NCBI GenBank assembly: GCA_951799445.1
Contig: OX637288.1
Span: 33,583,288-33,647,287, forward strand
Direction of reading: 5' to 3'
From: Pseudisothecium myosuroides
Taxonomy: Eukaryota > Streptophyta > Bryopsida > Hypnales > Lembophyllaceae
DNA: 64,000 bases
A program made the translations under genes and the position numbers. This document shows positions 22,461 through 34,261 of this stretch, in pieces (position 1 is the first letter of the stretch; the number at the start of each line of letters is the position of its first letter). Below the pieces are notes generated by a model. That model made no database searches. It was given only the letters and a program-made list of their open reading frames with translations, and was not told the DNA's origin.

Positions 22461-23819
22461 TTTATATTCTAATTTAAACTTAAAAAATGTATTATAAAAA
22501 ATAAAAATAAAAATTATGGCTCATTATTTTTCATAAGTTTGGCACGTGCAGACTTAGTTAGTGCTACGCCATGTTCCAATTTCTACTTCATTGCCATTAG
22601 ACTTTTGGTGGGCTTGTGATGATGGAAACATGGAGTTAACTTATAATGGTCGAGGAGATCTACAATTTGACAAATAGAGCGAGGTACCAATCGAACTCGG
22701 CTCACTGAAGGTACCCGGGCTAAAGGACAATAGAGGGGCAGGTACCAGGTTAAGGAGTTTTCCAATAATGGGACATAATTGGAGAGAGAGATGTGAAAGC
22801 AAGCATTGATTCTAACATCCTAATTAATAGTGAAAATAAAGAAGGACAAAGAGTGCTTGAAAGGACTAATGTTTAAAAAAATAAATAAAAAAATTTGAAC
22901 TATTTTTTTTACTTTTGTGAGCTAGGACTATTCATTAGATCCCCATTCATTGTACGTACATGCATGGTTCCCAAGCTTTTGATCACGTACAAGACTCTAG
23001 CCAGTGAGTGATTTCTGCAAATTAGCGGCTCAAATCAGACCTGTAGCCCAAAGATGAACCAAAATTCTCCAGTTTTTTATTTTATCATTTTATTTTATGT
23101 TATACAAGTGAATTCCTCTTGTTTTTTAAACCCCTCGTGATTCATTCTAGAAGCAATGTCCAAGTCTATCTACAGTTGCTAATTTGGCAAGTCAGCTCAG
23201 AATTGGTTCAGTAAAACGTGCACGACGGACTGATTCGGCTGGACGGGAACTCGTATCAGGGTTAGATTCAATTTCCGTTTCAATCGAGAATATATGGGGA
23301 AGATGATAATAACAAACATGAGCGATTTCAGCATTTTTTCCCTGCAGCAGATAGCCATGTGGTGGTCAAACAGAAGCATCTGGATAGAAACTGAAACCAC
23401 GGCAGGCAGATGCATGTTTGCAAGTTATCACCTTTTCACAACATTCGACCAATCTTCGCCCTAATCCTTTCATTCCACAAGCCAGTTCAAGTGAACATTA
23501 AAGTTTTTCTAGTTTTTTCTCTCTCTCTCAAGTAATCAAGCAACAAAAGACGGCTCGGTGGGCGCATTTATTGCAAGGGCAGGATTGACTTTAAAATTTT
23601 CACTTTCCGGATAAATGTAAAAATCTTCTCTCTTCTCTCTCTCTCTTATATAGATGATTATTACATAGAAGATGATTGTTGTTGTATCTTTCTACTTCCA
23701 TGGGTATTTTAGGGTTTACGTCCAAACTTGAATTCAAAATTGTCATTTCATTCTGAATAATTAGTTCATACGTTCTTTCTAAGGTGAAAATTTTGGAAGT
23801 GACCTACCCATGTAACAAG
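22461..23819. other. Intergenic, no gene
   Basis: Single-copy-looking, moderately AT-rich, with CT-rich tracts near 23520 and 23630 and no usable coding signal. Confidence 0.5.
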
Positions 23820-24008
23820 TACAATAGAAACCCTCTAAGTCGATAGAGTTGGGACCGGTCTGGCACATTGAGTTAGAGAGGTTATTACATTAGGGAGGGT
23901 CATCATGTTCGTATGTGGTTCATATTGTTAAGTTGGGATCGGCAATCAATACTTCCTGACAACGCTTTATTGACTTAGAGAGGATCGACTTAGAGAGGTT
24001 CTATTGTA
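23820..24008. mobile_element. Emigrant/pogo-like MITE (copy 1)
   Basis: Ends TACAATAGAAACCCTCTAAG and CTTAGAGAGGTTCTATTGTA, 189 bp, TA at each edge. The CAGTA-AAACCTCT type end is that of Emigrant/pogo-like (Tc1/mariner) elements. Confidence 0.75.
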
Positions 24009-24383
24009 TCAGGGTGTAGATGATTGTTATATCTTTCTACTTCCATTGAAGCTTTGATGAATGACTGGATCCTACAAAGGTGGAATTGAGAGGTTACTTA
24101 TTCTTAATGAACAATTAAAAAAACACTCATTTCCTTTAAGTAATGGATTCACCAATGAATTATTAAAAAAAAATCAGTGAAACAATAACCAACCTCGGAG
24201 ACCTTGATATTGTAAAACAACATACTCCTTCCCCTCCACATTCCAAGGGCTACAAAGATACCTTGGGACCTATTAAGTTTAGATTCAAAAGCCAATAGTA
24301 TCGGCCCGCTTGGGAAACATTTTGTTAAGGGCTTCATTCACTGGGGGAGCAAAAGGGAGACCCCCAACATTGGTTAATCATGT

Positions 24384-25403
24384 TAAGGTAGAACCACCCA
24401 TTCCAGATCAAGGAGCCATGGGCAACCTGTAGGATGCACTACTTCGGACCAAGGAGGGTGCCCAAACTTGGAATGTATTTTTTTCTCCTTGAAATGTGTT
24501 TTTTTCTCCTTTTCAAGGTTGGGACGTTTTAGGTCATGACACATGTCCCAAAGTGCACAAAAAACAATGAGCAAGATAGTAGGAAGTAGTGAGTGGGAAA
24601 GTAGTTTGGCTATGATTGGAATCGGAAGACTCTAGACATTGGCAATGGATTCCATGCACTTTTTGCCTCCCAAAATTCTTAGTAATTTCAATTTTGACAA
24701 TTAAATTACAAAAAATTTAGAGTCCTAATACTCCCTCTGTTCCACTAAAAACCTCCAAAAAGCTTCCCCATGAGGGATTAACTACATTTTTAGTCTTTCT
24801 GATAGGGATACATGCATTCGAAAACTAGCAACCCATCCTTTAGATCTCTGCAAAATCTCCAACTTAGGCACCATTGTTTAGGCACCCAAAATCCATGCGG
24901 AAAGTACCATTTTTGACAAAATTTGTAATTGCTGCCAGCTCCATCATTCTTGATGATTTAAATGTTGGTAGCAACATTGGGATTCTAGAAACATCTACTG
25001 CAACCTAAATACCCACAACAAAGATCCCTACACCATTTCAAGAACAACTCTTCAAAGTGTTGAAGTGGTCACCAAATCCATTGTCAATACTACTATTTAA
25101 GGAAGCACAATGAGTCCAAGGTGTCTCATATGGGCAAGGCCAAGCTTTTTTGGCGAAGAATGCTCCCTAATCACTTGACTAGCCCCCACAAGGTCCTTCA
25201 ACATGGCCAAAACTTACCCAACAATTGAAATCTAAAAACGGAGCTTTTTAGTGGGACAAAAATTGTGCTTGATTTGGAGGTTTTTAGTGGGACAGAGGAA
25301 GTATTTCTTATCTATCTACGTGAGAAAAATTTCCATTACCTCACTCTGCTGCTCATCTATTCTGTAATCGCTTATTTGATCAGGTATAGGTGGTCCTACC
25401 TTA
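24384..25403. mobile_element. MITE with TAAGGTAGAACCACC ends (copy 2), holding a Stowaway-like element
   Basis: Ends TAAGGTAGAACCACCCATTC and GGTGGTCCTACCTTA. After subtracting the nested 24731-25301 element the host is about 450 bp, matching copy 1. Confidence 0.8.
24731..25301. mobile_element. Stowaway-like MITE (copy 1)
   Basis: 571 bp with ends CTCCCTCTGTTCCACTAA and TTAGTGGGACAGAGGAAG, each next to TA. The ends match the Stowaway (Tc1/mariner) pattern CTCCCTCCGT. It lies inside a larger MITE (24384-25403) whose relative at 1135 lacks it and shows a single TA. Confidence 0.85.
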
Positions 25404-25982
25404 TGCAATACAACTTGTCTGAAAATCCTTGAAGGATGCTGTCGGTTTTAGATGTGCTCTACACAAGTGCATTAGGGTTTGCAAGAGATGTGATTAGTCA
25501 TGGGAAATGACAAGCCTACACAACTCCAATACATGGGACAATATATGCTGAAACGCCAGTCCTGGAGGTGAGGTTACATGGTGAGACTGTGAGGGTCATT
25601 GTCATGAGCCAATGTCTTGCTGTTATAAGTATGGAATATGTAGCTCCCCATGTACTAGTTGCCGCGTAATACAGATATTGGCAGCGGTCCTCGTTGTACC
25701 AAATAATAAATCTCTGGAATGCACTCTACGGGTATTCTAATCACAACTTCCTGGAGCTAATCCGGGGATTGCTAATGAAGACCAACTGCCCTGCTCCCAG
25801 GGACAGCCTTCAGAGATTCAGGGATCCAGGAGATAGAGGAGAATTATAGCTGCAAATCACATAATCTCATCCACCAATACCTCTTCATGTCACAGCTCCA
25901 GTGCCCATAATGCTGCAAGTGACAATATGGAGTTTGGGAGGTCTTGACATTGAAGACCAGGAGTGTTGAATGTACTGTAAAT

Positions 25983-26108
25983 GTATAGGGCAATGCCCAA
26001 GGAGGAGGGGATTGCATGAAAAAATGTGTCGATGAAGAGGGCGGAGCCCAACGAGGAGGCACATTTTTCACGCAATCCCTGACAACGAGGGCGTTGCCCG
26101 ACGTAAAC
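25983..26108. mobile_element. Foldback element, about 125 bp
   Basis: Arms contain ATAGGGCAATGCCC and GGGCGTTGCCCGACGT, then GGATTGCATGAAAAAATGTG and its partner GCACATTTTTCACGCAATCC. The element folds into one long imperfect hairpin. Family unknown. Confidence 0.6.
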
Positions 26109-26383
26109 TGCCATAATTGGATGAACAATGTGGGATGAGATTTGAAGCCGGATGAAAAATTCGTAATGCCCGATTACACAGACAAGACCACATAATCAGG
26201 CATTACAATCTGGTTGTGCGGCAGAACCCACCCCGCAAATGAAAGGGGGAATTTCTAGTGGTGGTTTATAGAGCACTTGGGATTAACTTATAGAAGGTTT
26301 GTGTTCAAGAAATCTTTTTACAATTCTCTATCAAATTTATACATAACCAGTTAGAATATTGTAACAATGATATTCCCGAATGA

Positions 26384-27055
26384 ATGTTATTCCATGTACA
26401 CAAGGTGCCTTTGGTAACTATGTACCGAAAAGATGTGAACATGATGTTTGTATTTCAAACTCCCTTTGAAAAATCAAGAGCCGTTGATATGAGTTCAGAA
26501 CCCCCCCCCCAAAAAAAATGCCGTCGATCTTCTGAAAAAATCAAAGACTTTGATGTATGTGGAACATACAATCTTGGCCGCTCAAATTTGGATACAAAAT
26601 ACGGATACAAAATGGGGATATGGTTACAGGATATGGATATGATTTCATATTATGAAAGACAAAATATGGATATAAATATGCTCATAGAATATGAATACAA
26701 AATATGTATATGGAAGACATATGTATTCACAAGAAAAAAAATACAGATATATCCCATATGGTTTGCAAATTCCACAGATTCTCCAGAAATACAAATATAG
26801 GCGGTTGGGTTGGGTTTCACAAGTTGAATTCATGAATTCATTTCACATAAAGGGTTTGCTCAAATTTTTAATTAAAAGTTTTACAACTAGTAGGAAATTT
26901 CTGTATGTATCCATTTTAGAAATTTTGTAAAAGCTTAACAACCAATGGGATAATGCCATGTACATCCCTTTTGGAAATCATATGTGATTTCCTCTAAAAT
27001 TGACTCTTTTGTCACTATATACCTAGAAGATGCAAACATCTTTGGAGTATTACTA
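26384..27055. mobile_element. Relative of the 44.8-45.3 kb insert
   Basis: Shares, in order, GTTGATATGAG, GATACAAAATACGGATACAA, ATATATCCCATATGG and ACCTAGAAGATGCAAACATC with the insert at 44841. Rich in GGATAT/GATACAAA short repeats, plus a C10-A8 run near 26503. No coding signal; the 138-codon frame here is simple-sequence derived. Confidence 0.5.
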
Positions 27056-28055
27056 TGGAAAATAAAACAACGTAAGGGAATTGTGTATAGCTTGAGACAT
27101 GCTATTTTGGTTTAGTTTGAATCTTAATATCTCAATCCTATTTTGGAATATTTGTAAATTTTTGCTTATATCTTTGTATGAATATATAATTTACCTTAAT
27201 AACATCAAATTGGTCATAAAAATAGGTTTCTTAGAAGGATTCAAATATTGCTTTCGCTAAATGACAAGATATTTGGACAAAACATTGTCCAAAGCATTAT
27301 GTTCATCATCCATAAATAAATGTCAAGCCGATTAGTGGTTAAAGATTGTTTTTTTGGGGACAAATTTTTGTACATTCTTGTATTAGTCTAGTAAGAGATC
27401 ATATGGTTGAATTTAAAAAGAGCAATTCTTCAGTTCATTTAAAAATAAATAAAAATGATTGTTTTGGAGTGTTTTTAAAAAAACATAATATTGAAACTTT
27501 AGGGGTTCATAAAGCTACAACAAAAAATTGTCATAGTGATTTTGATGTGCGTCTGCCTATTTCTAGAGATTGGTGAGAGAGGAGAGGGTGTGATATTAAA
27601 GGGGGGTGGGTGTAAATGACCATAAATCCCTCAATGGACACCAAGGCACCAACAATAGGAAATCAGCAACACGCAGTTAGAACATAAAGCCCACTCTTAA
27701 CAGAGGCAGGTAGATACCAGAACGAGAATGTTCACGATGGGTACATGAGCTCCCCGTGTGTTTATTCCAAAAACAGGAAGTCTGGGAGCTTGGCGGCGGT
27801 CATCATAATACTAACTGTTAATAAACCACAGTCGCTGCAGCCATCTTTTTTTTCAGTTGTTTCAAAGGGCTGCCCGTCTCACTCTGCCCGACCAAGTTTC
27901 AACAGCATTGGAAACTCCTGTGCTTAAGGTAAAAGAGCCCATTTTGGGCAAAATTATACGGAGTACTAGAGGTGTACATTTCAGAATTTGACTGTAAATT
28001 ACCATTATAATTTTGCCCACAATGGACTCACTTACCTTATTATCTCTGATCCCCT
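27056..28055. other. Intergenic, no gene
   Basis: The first half is AT-rich with TTAA-element-like words but no clear ends. The second half (27600-27930) is mixed single-copy sequence. Confidence 0.45.
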
Positions 28056-28291
28056 GGTACGTTTTCACTTAGTTTTCAAGAGTGTTGTTACTTTGGAGGA
28101 CTACAAAGGGAAAAAATGCAAGGAGGAGCAATCAAGATTTGCAATGATGACTTCAGTTGAGAAGTTGATGGTATGTTTGCACTTGGTGTTAGGGTTGATG
28201 TTTGCATTATGAATCTAGTCCAAAAGTAGGTCCAAATTTGTTCCTAAGACCCTCAGTAACAACACTCTTGAAAACTAAGTGAAAACATACC
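28056..28291. mobile_element. MITE with GGTATGTTTGCACTTGG-type ends (copy 1, compound)
   Basis: A 36-bp inverted repeat (GGTACGTTTTCACTTAGTTT and its partner) brackets the unit. An inner unit from about 28168 to 28291 is collinear, in reverse complement, with the copy at 34543. One partial and one full unit appear joined. Confidence 0.7.
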
Positions 28292-28559
28292 ATCTAAGTT
28301 TTCACTAAGTGACTACCCGTAGTACGAAGGCACTTCATTCACGCTGATCTTTCATAACCGGTTGTTGAGTTTTCAACACTCACGTGGCACCATCCCACTG
28401 GCAACCCATCACCATTGCCATTACAAGTTGCAACTCATAACCTTCTCTCCTTTCAACTTGCTTCCTACACCCTTGGATCATGAAGATCAAAGGTTGTGAT
28501 TGAAAAGTGAACAACCGGTTATGTCCGATAACCTACTCGCCGCTACCGCAGCTCGTCGG

Positions 28560-28970
28560 TTATCTAATACATAACCCTCTGTTCTCTGCTGTGGGGACTT
28601 GACTTGGGAAGCTGAAGTCTTTGCATCAGGCCCTGAAGTCCCCAAGGACGCCAAGTTCCCCATGACTCCGGAGAGGGTCGGGCAGCGGCGGAGACCCCGG
28701 GCAGATGAGAAAAGGAGGCGTGCTCCGATGGCGTCGAGCCGGCGGCGTTCTGCGGCAATGCGCCGAAGGAACAGCGCCCCCTCCGTCCAGTCTATATATG
28801 AGTCTGTTGCTTTCTATCTAGACTCACCCCCGGCCACTTCCATGTGTCTAGAACTCATCAGAGAGCAATCCCGCAAGGCCGCAACGGCGCCCATAGACAA
28901 AGCCAGAACCACCTTCATGAGCGAACCCCGACACGACTTAACACGTACTTACTTTCTCCACTAGTTCCAA
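28560..28970 (+). other. GC-rich block upstream of the YUCCA gene, possible leader exon or gene remnant
   Basis: A locally GC-rich island in AT-rich DNA, about 0.75-1.1 kb upstream of the YUCCA start codon. It holds a 121-codon plus-strand frame from 28599 rich in Arg, Ser and Ala, with no family I recognise. A TATATATG string lies at about 28792-28799 and could serve as a core promoter element. The block could be a transcribed leader, a remnant coding exon or a CpG-rich promoter; the sequence alone does not decide. Confidence 0.35.
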
Positions 28971-29270
28971 TTAGCACTTTCGTATTGATCAGCGTTGTGC
29001 GGTAGTTGCGGTACTATGTTCTCAGGATCCCAAGGTTGATTCCTGCATGCCTTTTTGAGTTGGCCAAGAGCGAGCGAGGGGATGGAACCTGAACTTCAGA
29101 TCAGCTGCAACTTGTAGTCAGTTGCATTTAGCACCCATATCAAAGCTTGAGATTAGTGGCACTTATGAGTAGGTCGCAGTCGGATTGATTGGCTCATTCG
29201 TTTCGATCGATTGCAACCGCGTGAGATGGAGCACTTTGAAAAGTAGTGGAAGCTCCAGGTCAATATGCTC

Positions 29271-29600
29271 GAGTGTGAGGACTCTAGTTCTGATACTGAC
29301 GCCGTTTCGAACGTGTTCGCCGAGTCCAGTTGATTGGTAGTCCAGTTCTGGAACTCTTGCTGGTGTGTGAAAATTCTAGTTTTGATGTTACCAACAGGTC
29401 CCAAAGAACGTTGATTGATTGATAGTCTAGTTTGTAAGATTTTGCTGGAGTGTGAGAATTCTAGTTCCATTGCAGACGTTGTTATTACGAACGGAGTCCG
29501 CCCAGCGAAGTGTATTGGTTGTAAGTCTAGTTTTCAGACTTTCGTGGAGTGCGAGGATTCTAGTGTTGTTCCAGGGGTTTGTCCTTACGAGGAAGTTGAT
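29271..29600 (+). repeat. Degenerate tandem repeat in the YUCCA 5' flank/leader
   Basis: Four diverged units share a core like GAGTGTGAGAATTCTAGTT, with unit starts near 29271, 29363, 29448 and 29547, so the spacing is about 85-99 bp. They end about 120 bp before the start codon. Each unit also carries a GTCTAGTTT-type segment. Confidence 0.7.
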
Positions 29601-29643
29601 TGAAACCGTTTTATTCAGTCTCGAGTCTCGTTCGTTGTGTGAG

Positions 29644-29670
29644 TTTCGTTTCGTTTCGTTTCGTTTCGTC
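29644..29670 (+). repeat. Pentanucleotide microsatellite (GTTTC)n
   Basis: About five GTTTC units just upstream of the YUCCA start codon, within the probable 5' leader. Confidence 0.9.
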
Positions 29671-29719
29671 TCTAGTTTCAGTATAGTGAGCTCCCTTCAG
29701 TTCCCAACAAGCCAAAAAT

Positions 29720-32506
29720 ATGCCGCCCCATACCAGCTGCGGCGGGGAGTATTGGTGCAAGACCACCTCCCTCGTCACCCTGCAGCCCCAGGCCGCCCCG
29801 AAGCTTTCCTCCCCCTCGTACTTCCACGGCGTGATCATCGTGGGCGCGGGACCCTCAGGTCTAGCAACCGCCGCCTGCCTCCAATCCCACGGCGTTCCCA
29901 GCCTGATCCTGGAGAAAGCTTCCTGCGTCGCCTCTCTCTGGCAGCTCAAGACGTACGACCGTCTGCACCTGCACCTCCCCAAGCAGTTCTGCGAGCTCCC
30001 GCTCTACCCCTTCCCCGCAGACTTCCCCACGTACCCCGGACGCGACCAGTTCGTGGACTACCTGCAGGCGTACGCCAGGAAGTTCGACCTGCGCCCGCTG
30101 TTTCAGCACGGGGTGAGCCAAGCGCGGTTCGATAGGAGGTCGGGGTTGTGGCACGTACACGCGGGGGAGCGCGAGTTCCGAGCGCGCTGGCTCGTGGTGG
30201 CCTCGGGCGAAAACGCCGAGCCCGTGGTGCCCGCGTTCCCGGGGGAACACGCGTTTCATGGAAGGACGATTCATTCCAGCTGCTACCGAAACGGCGAGGA
30301 GTTTCAGAGCAAGAAGGTGCTGGTGGTGGGATGTGGCAACACGGGCATGGAAATCGCACTCGACTTGGCCAATTTCGGAGCGTCACCATCCCTCGTCGTC
30401 CGCAGTCCGGTAAGGTCCCCATTTCTCTGAAGTTGCCTCATGAAGTCCATCACCTTCGCATTTTTCACAATTTCCAGTCTAGTGTAGTTTCGAGATTCAA
30501 ACAAGATTGCACGTTTTGCGCCAGGTTTAGGAATCATCAAACATTGCACTCTGTGCAGCGTGAAATCAAGATGTTATTTTTCGATCGTGCAAGGTGCCAG
30601 TTTCTGAGTTTGGAAAAGTCCACAGTTTTAGGATTGGCAGTTTTGAGTTTCCAAGCGCGCGTTTCTTCACGATTCAGCTAGCATTGCACTTTCCGGAGTG
30701 TGAGAAATAGCAGCGTAATATTTGATCGTGCAAGCTGCCAGTTTGGAACAGTGTTGTACAGTGGAGTTTTAGGAGCAATAAGGACTCCCATTTGCCCTGT
30801 AATTCGAGCTTGGAAGAGACAGCAAAAATTTCTGATTTTGCGAGGTGCTAGTTTCTAAGTTTAGGACTACTAGCTCCAGTGCAGTTTTTGGATTCATCAA
30901 CCATTTGCACTTGGTGAGCAGTCGTGACTGTGCAAGAAGGGAAGACTTTGCATTGCTTTGAAAGACAGCTTTTGTGAGAGTTGGAACTTGGAAGTCTTAA
31001 GTATATGTGCTGGAGTGCAGACCCACATTCTGCCGCGGGAGATATGCGGCAAGTCGACGTTTCTGGTGGCGATGACTTTGATGAAGAATCTGCCGCTGTG
31101 GTTGACAGACCGGTTGCTGGTGGGTTACACGTACTTGACGCTGGGCGACACGGCCAGCGTGGGCATTCCGCGTCCGAAAGACGGCCCAATGCAGCTCAAG
31201 GAGAGCACCGGCAAGACGCCCATACTGGACGTGGGCACCTTCGCGGCCATCAAGAGTGGCCAAGTCAAGGTACCCTTCTGCACTTCCATTCGAACCCAAA
31301 CACCATGAAATCTACATTTTTGACAATCTAAATGTAGTCTAAATGCACGCTAAATCCACATTGGGACTGACTTTCTGAGTCTTGTGGTTGATGCAGGTCA
31401 GGCCGGCGGTGGAGTGCTTTACTGCCAGTGGGGCGCAATTTGAAGGCGGCTTGTGTGAGGATTTTGACGCTGTGATCCTTGCCACAGGCTACCGAAGCAA
31501 TGTGCCCAAATGGCTCAAGGTAAAAGGATTATCCATAACTATCCTAGCTGACTTAGTAGTTCATTATAGTCCTTATCAGTGCGGATCTCTGTCGTCCTTA
31601 TCATTATAGTTATGAACGATAACTTCTTGTAAATGTGATTAAGGCCAATTTCATTAAAATGGCCGTATTCCGTTAATTTGGCACTTTTAGCAGTTCAGAC
31701 CGCCCAGTCTGTATTGTTTTTTTTGTACCAAAATCTATACCTATATTAGATTTTTGAAATCTATACTTGTCCTAGATATTTAAAATCTATATCAATCCTA
31801 GATTTTTCAGACTGCACAATCTGAAATCTATGTCAGTCGTACATTTCTGAAATCTAAAAACGACCTAGATGTTAGCAATGTACACTTGTCCTAGATGTCA
31901 CGGTGTGAAAATGGCACATGGAATACCGCCATTTTAATGAAATTCGCCATGATTGTTCAATTACCTTCCTTGAAGCTTCCTCGATGATTTATTTCAGTTC
32001 CTCCAACGCCCACGTTTGGCCAATTGAGCACTTACGGTCGATTCTCCACTCGCTAATCGTTACTCTAATCTCTCATAAATCCCGATCTTCATCCAGTCTC
32101 CAATTAATCCAATTTTCACTCCAATCTTTGATTGATATATCCCAATCGTCACTCTAATCTCTGATTTATCCTCATCGTCTTGATGAAGACCTTACAGGGT
32201 GTGCATACAGGATGATTTATTTCTGTACTTTGTGAATGTTGCTTGCAGGATGACAGCAAATTCTTCTCAGAAGAGGGATTACCGAGACAGCCATTCCCTC
32301 ATGGTTGGAAAGGGGACAGCGGTCTGTACGTGGCCGGCTTGGGGAGGAAAGGGTTGCTGGGAGCATCAAACGATGCCAAGCGCATTGCAGTCGACATAGC
32401 CACCGAGTTCAACTCCGACATTCCGAGCTTGAGACTGGTGCCATGGCAGCAACAGCAGCAGCAACAGCAACACAGCAAGCCAGCCACAAAACTACTGTTG
32501 GCCTAG
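29720..32506 (+). CDS. YUC: YUCCA-type flavin-containing monooxygenase (auxin biosynthesis), four exons
   Basis: Predicted indole-3-pyruvate monooxygenase: oxidative decarboxylation of indole-3-pyruvate to indole-3-acetic acid with FAD, NADPH and O2, the last step of the main plant auxin route. Exons: 29720-30409, 31021-31269, 31397-31519 and 32249-32506, all joined in phase 0 at GT-AG introns, giving 439 aa (family usually about 380-430). Seen: FAD-binding GAGPSG at residues 42-47, FMO-type motif [11 protein letters not shown] at 179-189, NADPH-binding GCGNTG at 204-209, ATGYRSNVP from about 342, and the conserved stretch [17 protein letters not shown] in exon 2. The four-exon layout matches land-plant YUCCAs. 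The start is the first ATG of the open frame, before an N-terminal extension of about 36 residues. Odd points: very GC-rich exons 1-2 in AT-rich surroundings, a run of eight Gln near the C-terminus, and a transposon in intron 3. Family identity is firm; the exact paralogue is not determined. Confidence 0.95.
30480..30950 (+). repeat. Degenerate tandem repeat filling YUCCA intron 1
   Basis: The 611-bp first intron (30410-31020) consists largely of diverged units of roughly 110-140 bp. Recurring pieces are GATTCATCAA followed by CATTGCACT, then GATCGTGCAAG and TGCCAGTTT. Recognisable units lie near 30527, 30670 and 30890, with partial ones between. Confidence 0.6.
31643..31948. mobile_element. 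MITE in YUCCA intron 3
   Basis: A 306-bp sequence with nearly perfect terminal inverted repeats of about 28 bp (left arm includes AATTTCATTAAAATGG; the right arm is its reverse complement). It lies wholly inside intron 3 (31520-32248). The interior has several ATCTA-type short repeats and no coding frame. A clean target duplication was not identified. Confidence 0.75.
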
Positions 32507-34261
32507 TGAGTTAGGAGAATTAATATACTATTCCAATGCAACAATCTCCAGTTTTGTAAGGTTTGGGAGGATGGTGCAGTGACGGACACGGCGAATTTGG
32601 GATACGCTTTAATATTTGTTGCGGAGGTTGAGGAAAGAGAGACGATTGAGGGGCTACTTGAGTGGGCCGTGCTTGGAGCATCGAGCTGACTGACGCCCTT
32701 TTGTATAGTAAACACCACATTTTTCCACTGACAATATAGCCATCACCGTGAATTGTAACATACTTGCACAACCAGACCCTTGATCGTCTTTCTTTCTCAT
32801 GTTTTTTTGAGTGAATTGCTGTTTGTTGTATCAGCTTTTTGCTTTTCAGATGATTGCTTGATAGTTGTTGGAAAGGCTGTGAAAAGTGTTTTGCTCTTCG
32901 ATTTGAACTCGCCATTTGTATGGCAATCAACTCTGCTCCAGTTCTGATTGATGTGATGTCAGCTAAGCTGGAATGTCAAACCTTAGAAGGTCTATCGGGG
33001 ACTGTATGGATATTTGCCATGTGACGTATTATAAAATCACCATTATGTAGTGAAATATGACCTTGTATTCATTTACATTGTGGACCATGGTATGAAACTT
33101 GTACTTACTGTAAATGTGATAAGTATGATAGTATGAAGATATAAAAACACGTTCATGTGCAAGTGAAAATATTTGGTCAAGGTACCATAATTATATTATT
33201 TAAGATAGTTTAAGCATATTTTTGCATAGCAAAGAATGTGCTTTTGTCGGGAGAATACTATTGAGCATTAGAGAGATTACTTTGAATACAATAATGAATA
33301 TTTCTTGTGTTAGGGTTGTCTTCTACGTGGAGTTGATGCCAATGAAACTCATTAATGAACAATGAAATCGGGACTCTACAAAAAACAAATTCCCATCCTA
33401 CCATCAATGAGTTTAATCGGCCTCCAACTCTTCATAGAAGCCGACTTTTAGAGGATGTCTTTAGAAGAGTACTTTTGGATCATCTAGTTTTTGGTCATCT
33501 AAGTCAAAGAATCCTGAAATATAGACATTTAGCAATTCATGGTTATGGCACGCACTTGTTAAAAAATCCAACCAAGGGCATATTAAATAGATGAATTGTT
33601 GTTAATAAGATTGTATATGAGAGAAGGGATCAAATCCCTCAACATTTTTTTATATCTTCTACCTTAATGTCTTCAGACCCCAAAAAACTCTTTCCATGTA
33701 AATCTTTCCATGTTTTACTTCTTTATGACATGCGGAATATGCTTTGTATAATAGTCTATTGGAGAGTAGTACTATTCACGTCCTATTACTCCTTCCATTG
33801 CAAAATGATGTTTTGATTTCCCTTAATGTTTTTGTTCCCCAATGGTCTTCCAGTTGCTCATAAATGATCATTTTGTTCTTGAAGATTTAGTGAATAGATA
33901 AAAACTTCCTTGAAATACTTAGAAATGGATTGAAATATCATTATATTCAGCCTTAATCCGGATGCATGAAATTTGTCCAATTGAAAGATCATTTATGAGG
34001 GATAAGAGGGAGTTTATTTTTAACCAATGTTAACTTAAGTAATAAAATTTCCCTCCAATGCAAAATTGAAATATAGACTTTATAAACAAATAGTTCAAAA
34101 AATCATTTATTTGTTGCCAAAAGATGGATGATAATTATCTAAATTTCGACAAAATAACCAATTTTGAACAACACAAGTCCAAATATGTGGAAGAAAATGG
34201 TTTCCATCTCAAAATGGTTACTTGATGGATTCACTTCTTGCCTACAGAGAGAAATTTCTAA
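32507..34261. other. 3' flank of the YUCCA gene, no further gene
   Basis: The first 400 bp should include the 3' UTR; no strong AATAAA was found close to the stop. Beyond 33 kb the sequence is AT-rich and unassigned. Confidence 0.5.

Noticed and set aside
26384..26800. 138-codon frame
   Set aside because: Dominated by GGATAT/GATACAAA simple repeats, so the apparent coding length is a composition effect.
29452..30135. 227-codon plus-strand frame overlapping YUCCA exon 1
   Set aside because: It is an out-of-frame shadow of the GC-rich exon; the real frame carries the FAD and NADPH motifs.
29861..30422. Long minus-strand frames opposite YUCCA exon 1
   Set aside because: Arg/Pro-rich antisense shadows of GC-rich coding DNA with no family features.
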